Shown: in pieces, positions 18,809-20,056 of the stretch | Layout: every line of letters begins with the position of its first letter | How positions within the stretch are numbered: the stretch's first letter is position 1 | Origin: an uncultured Lachnospiraceae bacterium | Lineage (GTDB): Bacteria > Bacillota > Clostridia > Lachnospirales > Lachnospiraceae | Reading direction: 5' to 3' | DNA length: 20,056 nucleotides | NCBI GenBank assembly: GCA_947068385.1 | Contig: CAMTBF010000009.1 | Location: 1-20,056, forward strand | Program-made: the position numbers and the translations under genes | The notes under the pieces: generated by a model | Databases searched by the model: none | What the model was told of the DNA's origin: nothing | The model's input: only the letters and a program-made list of their open reading frames with translations

Positions 18809-20056
18809 TTATCGCTTTTCCAGTCTCTCTATCACGCAGCTGTGGTGCTTATCGGCATCGTCCCTGTCATAATTTATGCCCACTGCCAATATCTGGCCCA
18901 CATATCCTTCCAGCGCCTGGGTGTAATTTCTGTCCTTTATCTGCTGTATGGCCGCATTGACTGTCTTGTCATATTTCAGTTCTATGACAAGGGCTGGTTT
19001 ATTTGCAGAGGGCAATGGCAGGAATACTACATCTGCGAAGCCTTTGCCTGACGGCAGCTCCCTTATGAGCCTGTAGTCCTTCCTAGCGCTGTAATACGCA
19101 AGCCCAATCGCGCATGCAAGGGAATTCTCATCATTGTAAGTCAAAATAGAAGAAGCCTCCGTGTGCGCCTGGTCAAGCCCCCTGGCCACACTGTCCGCAT
19201 CGCCATCCAGGGTATCCTTCAAGAGCTTATCGGATGATTTCAAAATCCGCATGACCTCCGGCCAGCCGCTGACGCTCATGGCGTTCTCGAACTCTCCTAC
19301 AATCTCTTTATTGGGGATGAACGCTTCCTCCTTCTCAGAATCATAGGCCAGGTACCCCAGGTGTATCAGCAGCGTGAGCACGTCATCCTTTGTCTTGAGA
19401 TTCCGCATGTCGTTCTGGAAGCTCTTTGTGTTGATTCTGACGCTTCCGCCTCCCAGCATCCGCACGATGTCCGCCCGCAGCCCTTCGAAGTCCATATCTA
19501 TATAGATTTTCAGCGCCTCGTAGGTTTCCGTCGCCGTCCAGTAGTTGGAAAATTCCCTGCAGCTCATGGCCTCTACCACGGATCTCGGATTGTATACATG
19601 TTGGTATCGCTTGAACTTATATCCGTCATACCAGCTGCTGGCTTCCGCAAAGTCCATATCGAAACGTCGGCACAGCGCCTTCACTTCCTCCTCCGTAAAG
19701 CCGGTATACTCTTCGAAATTCCTCTGATTCGTCATAGAGTACTCCCTGAACATGTTCAGAGCTGAATGTAGGCCATACTTTTTTACGGGCAGGATGCCTG
19801 TCATATAGGCAAGGGCGACATACTGCTGGTCTTTCAGGAGATTCCGCAAGAAGTCTAAGTACTGCCGCTGCAGCCCTTCCGACTCCTGCCGTTCCCGCAT
19901 GATGCAGTCCCACTCATCTATCAGGAATATGAACTGCTTGTCCGTCTTCACGTAAATTTTCCGAAGCGCGGCAGCAAGTCCCATCTCCCGTCCCCGCAGA
20001 ATCTCCTCATAAATGCGCCGCGCCTCCTGCTCTGTCATGGTAAGGATTGCAGCCGT
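18809..20056 (-). CDS. AAA-ATPase-like / PD-(D/E)XK nuclease-like protein (N-terminus beyond window)
   Basis: The frame is open to the right edge, reading TAAILT before the first internal ATG, so the true start and probably the Walker A loop lie outside. The visible part has a Walker-B-like FIFLIDEWDCI (bases about 19901-19933), then SALNMFREYSMTN, FTEEEVKALCRRF, WYDGYKF, VYNPRSVVEAM and FSNYWTATETYEAL, the pattern of the AAA-ATPase-like proteins (PF09820). The C-terminus shows GFADVVFLPL ... ALVIELKYDK, a D-x16-E-x-K nuclease-fold motif (PDDEXK_9, PF08011), and IQQIKDRNY. These genes are multicopy in many gut Clostridia and Bacteroidetes, and their function is not established. It ends 19 bases before dnaE, whose ribosome site is in the gap. 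Confidence 0.88.
   Translation of the reverse strand, partial: TAAILTMTEQEARRIYEEILRGREMGLAAALRKIYVKTDKQFIFLIDEWDCIMRERQESEGLQRQYLDFLRNLLKDQQYVALAYMTGILPVKKYGLHSALNMFREYSMTNQRNFEEYTGFTEEEVKALCRRFDMDFAEASSWYDGYKFKRYQHVYNPRSVVEAMSCREFSNYWTATETYEALKIYIDMDFEGLRADIVRMLGGGSVRINTKSFQNDMRNLKTKDDVLTLLIHLGYLAYDSEKEEAFIPNKEIVGEFENAMSVSGWPEVMRILKSSDKLLKDTLDGDADSVARGLDQAHTEASSILTYNDENSLACAIGLAYYSARKDYRLIRELPSGKGFADVVFLPLPSANKPALVIELKYDKTVNAAIQQIKDRNYTQALEGYVGQILAVGINYDRDDADKHHSCVIERLEKR

Overview
This window looks like a chromosomal core-genome segment from a GC-rich Clostridia, most likely a Lachnospiraceae (Clostridium cluster XIVa-like). Supporting signs are a DUF6145-type small protein, the ATP-type PfkA sequence, a SleB-like hydrolase with SH3 domains, an ECF sigma/zinc anti-sigma pair of the Firmicutes kind, purine-rich ribosome binding sites and TTGACA/TATAAT-like promoters. 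Species cannot be named from the sequence. Nearly all genes lie on the minus strand; only the ECF sigma factor and its anti-sigma partner (about 1.9-3.2 kb) are on the plus strand.

Left end (1-3.3 kb): an M3-family oligoendopeptidase (minus, C-terminus cut by the window edge) is divergent from a two-gene plus-strand operon of an ECF sigma factor and a membrane zinc-finger anti-sigma factor. The anti-sigma gene converges on greA, with a long hairpin between them.

Middle (3.3-10 kb, all minus): argF, then birA, a DUF6145 gene, a GNAT acetyltransferase, coaX, dusB, an unrecognised 410-residue protein, and greA. argF has a clear sigma-A promoter. The genes from birA onward are tightly spaced and look co-transcribed. 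The themes are arginine/ornithine metabolism, cofactor handling (biotin ligation, CoA synthesis), tRNA modification and transcript elongation. greA also has its own near-consensus promoter.

Right half (10-20 kb, all minus): a 5'-truncated AAA-ATPase/PD-(D/E)XK protein, then dnaE, pfkA, a SpoU/TrmH-type RNA methyltransferase, a secreted SH3/SleB-like cell wall hydrolase, and an nfeD-SPFH pair. pfkA, the hydrolase and greA each have a sigma-A promoter starting at, or a few bases after, the upstream stop codon, so the run is probably a chain of individually promoted genes with read-through. Strong hairpins followed by T-rich runs end the hydrolase, SPFH and greA transcripts.

I saw no rRNA, tRNA, CRISPR array, insertion sequence or phage module. 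The least explained items are the 410-residue protein with its 42-bp tandem repeats, the ATPase/nuclease-like gene directly in front of dnaE, and a WalR-box-like repeat next to the cell wall hydrolase promoter. I did not find a convincing, wholly new multi-gene system.
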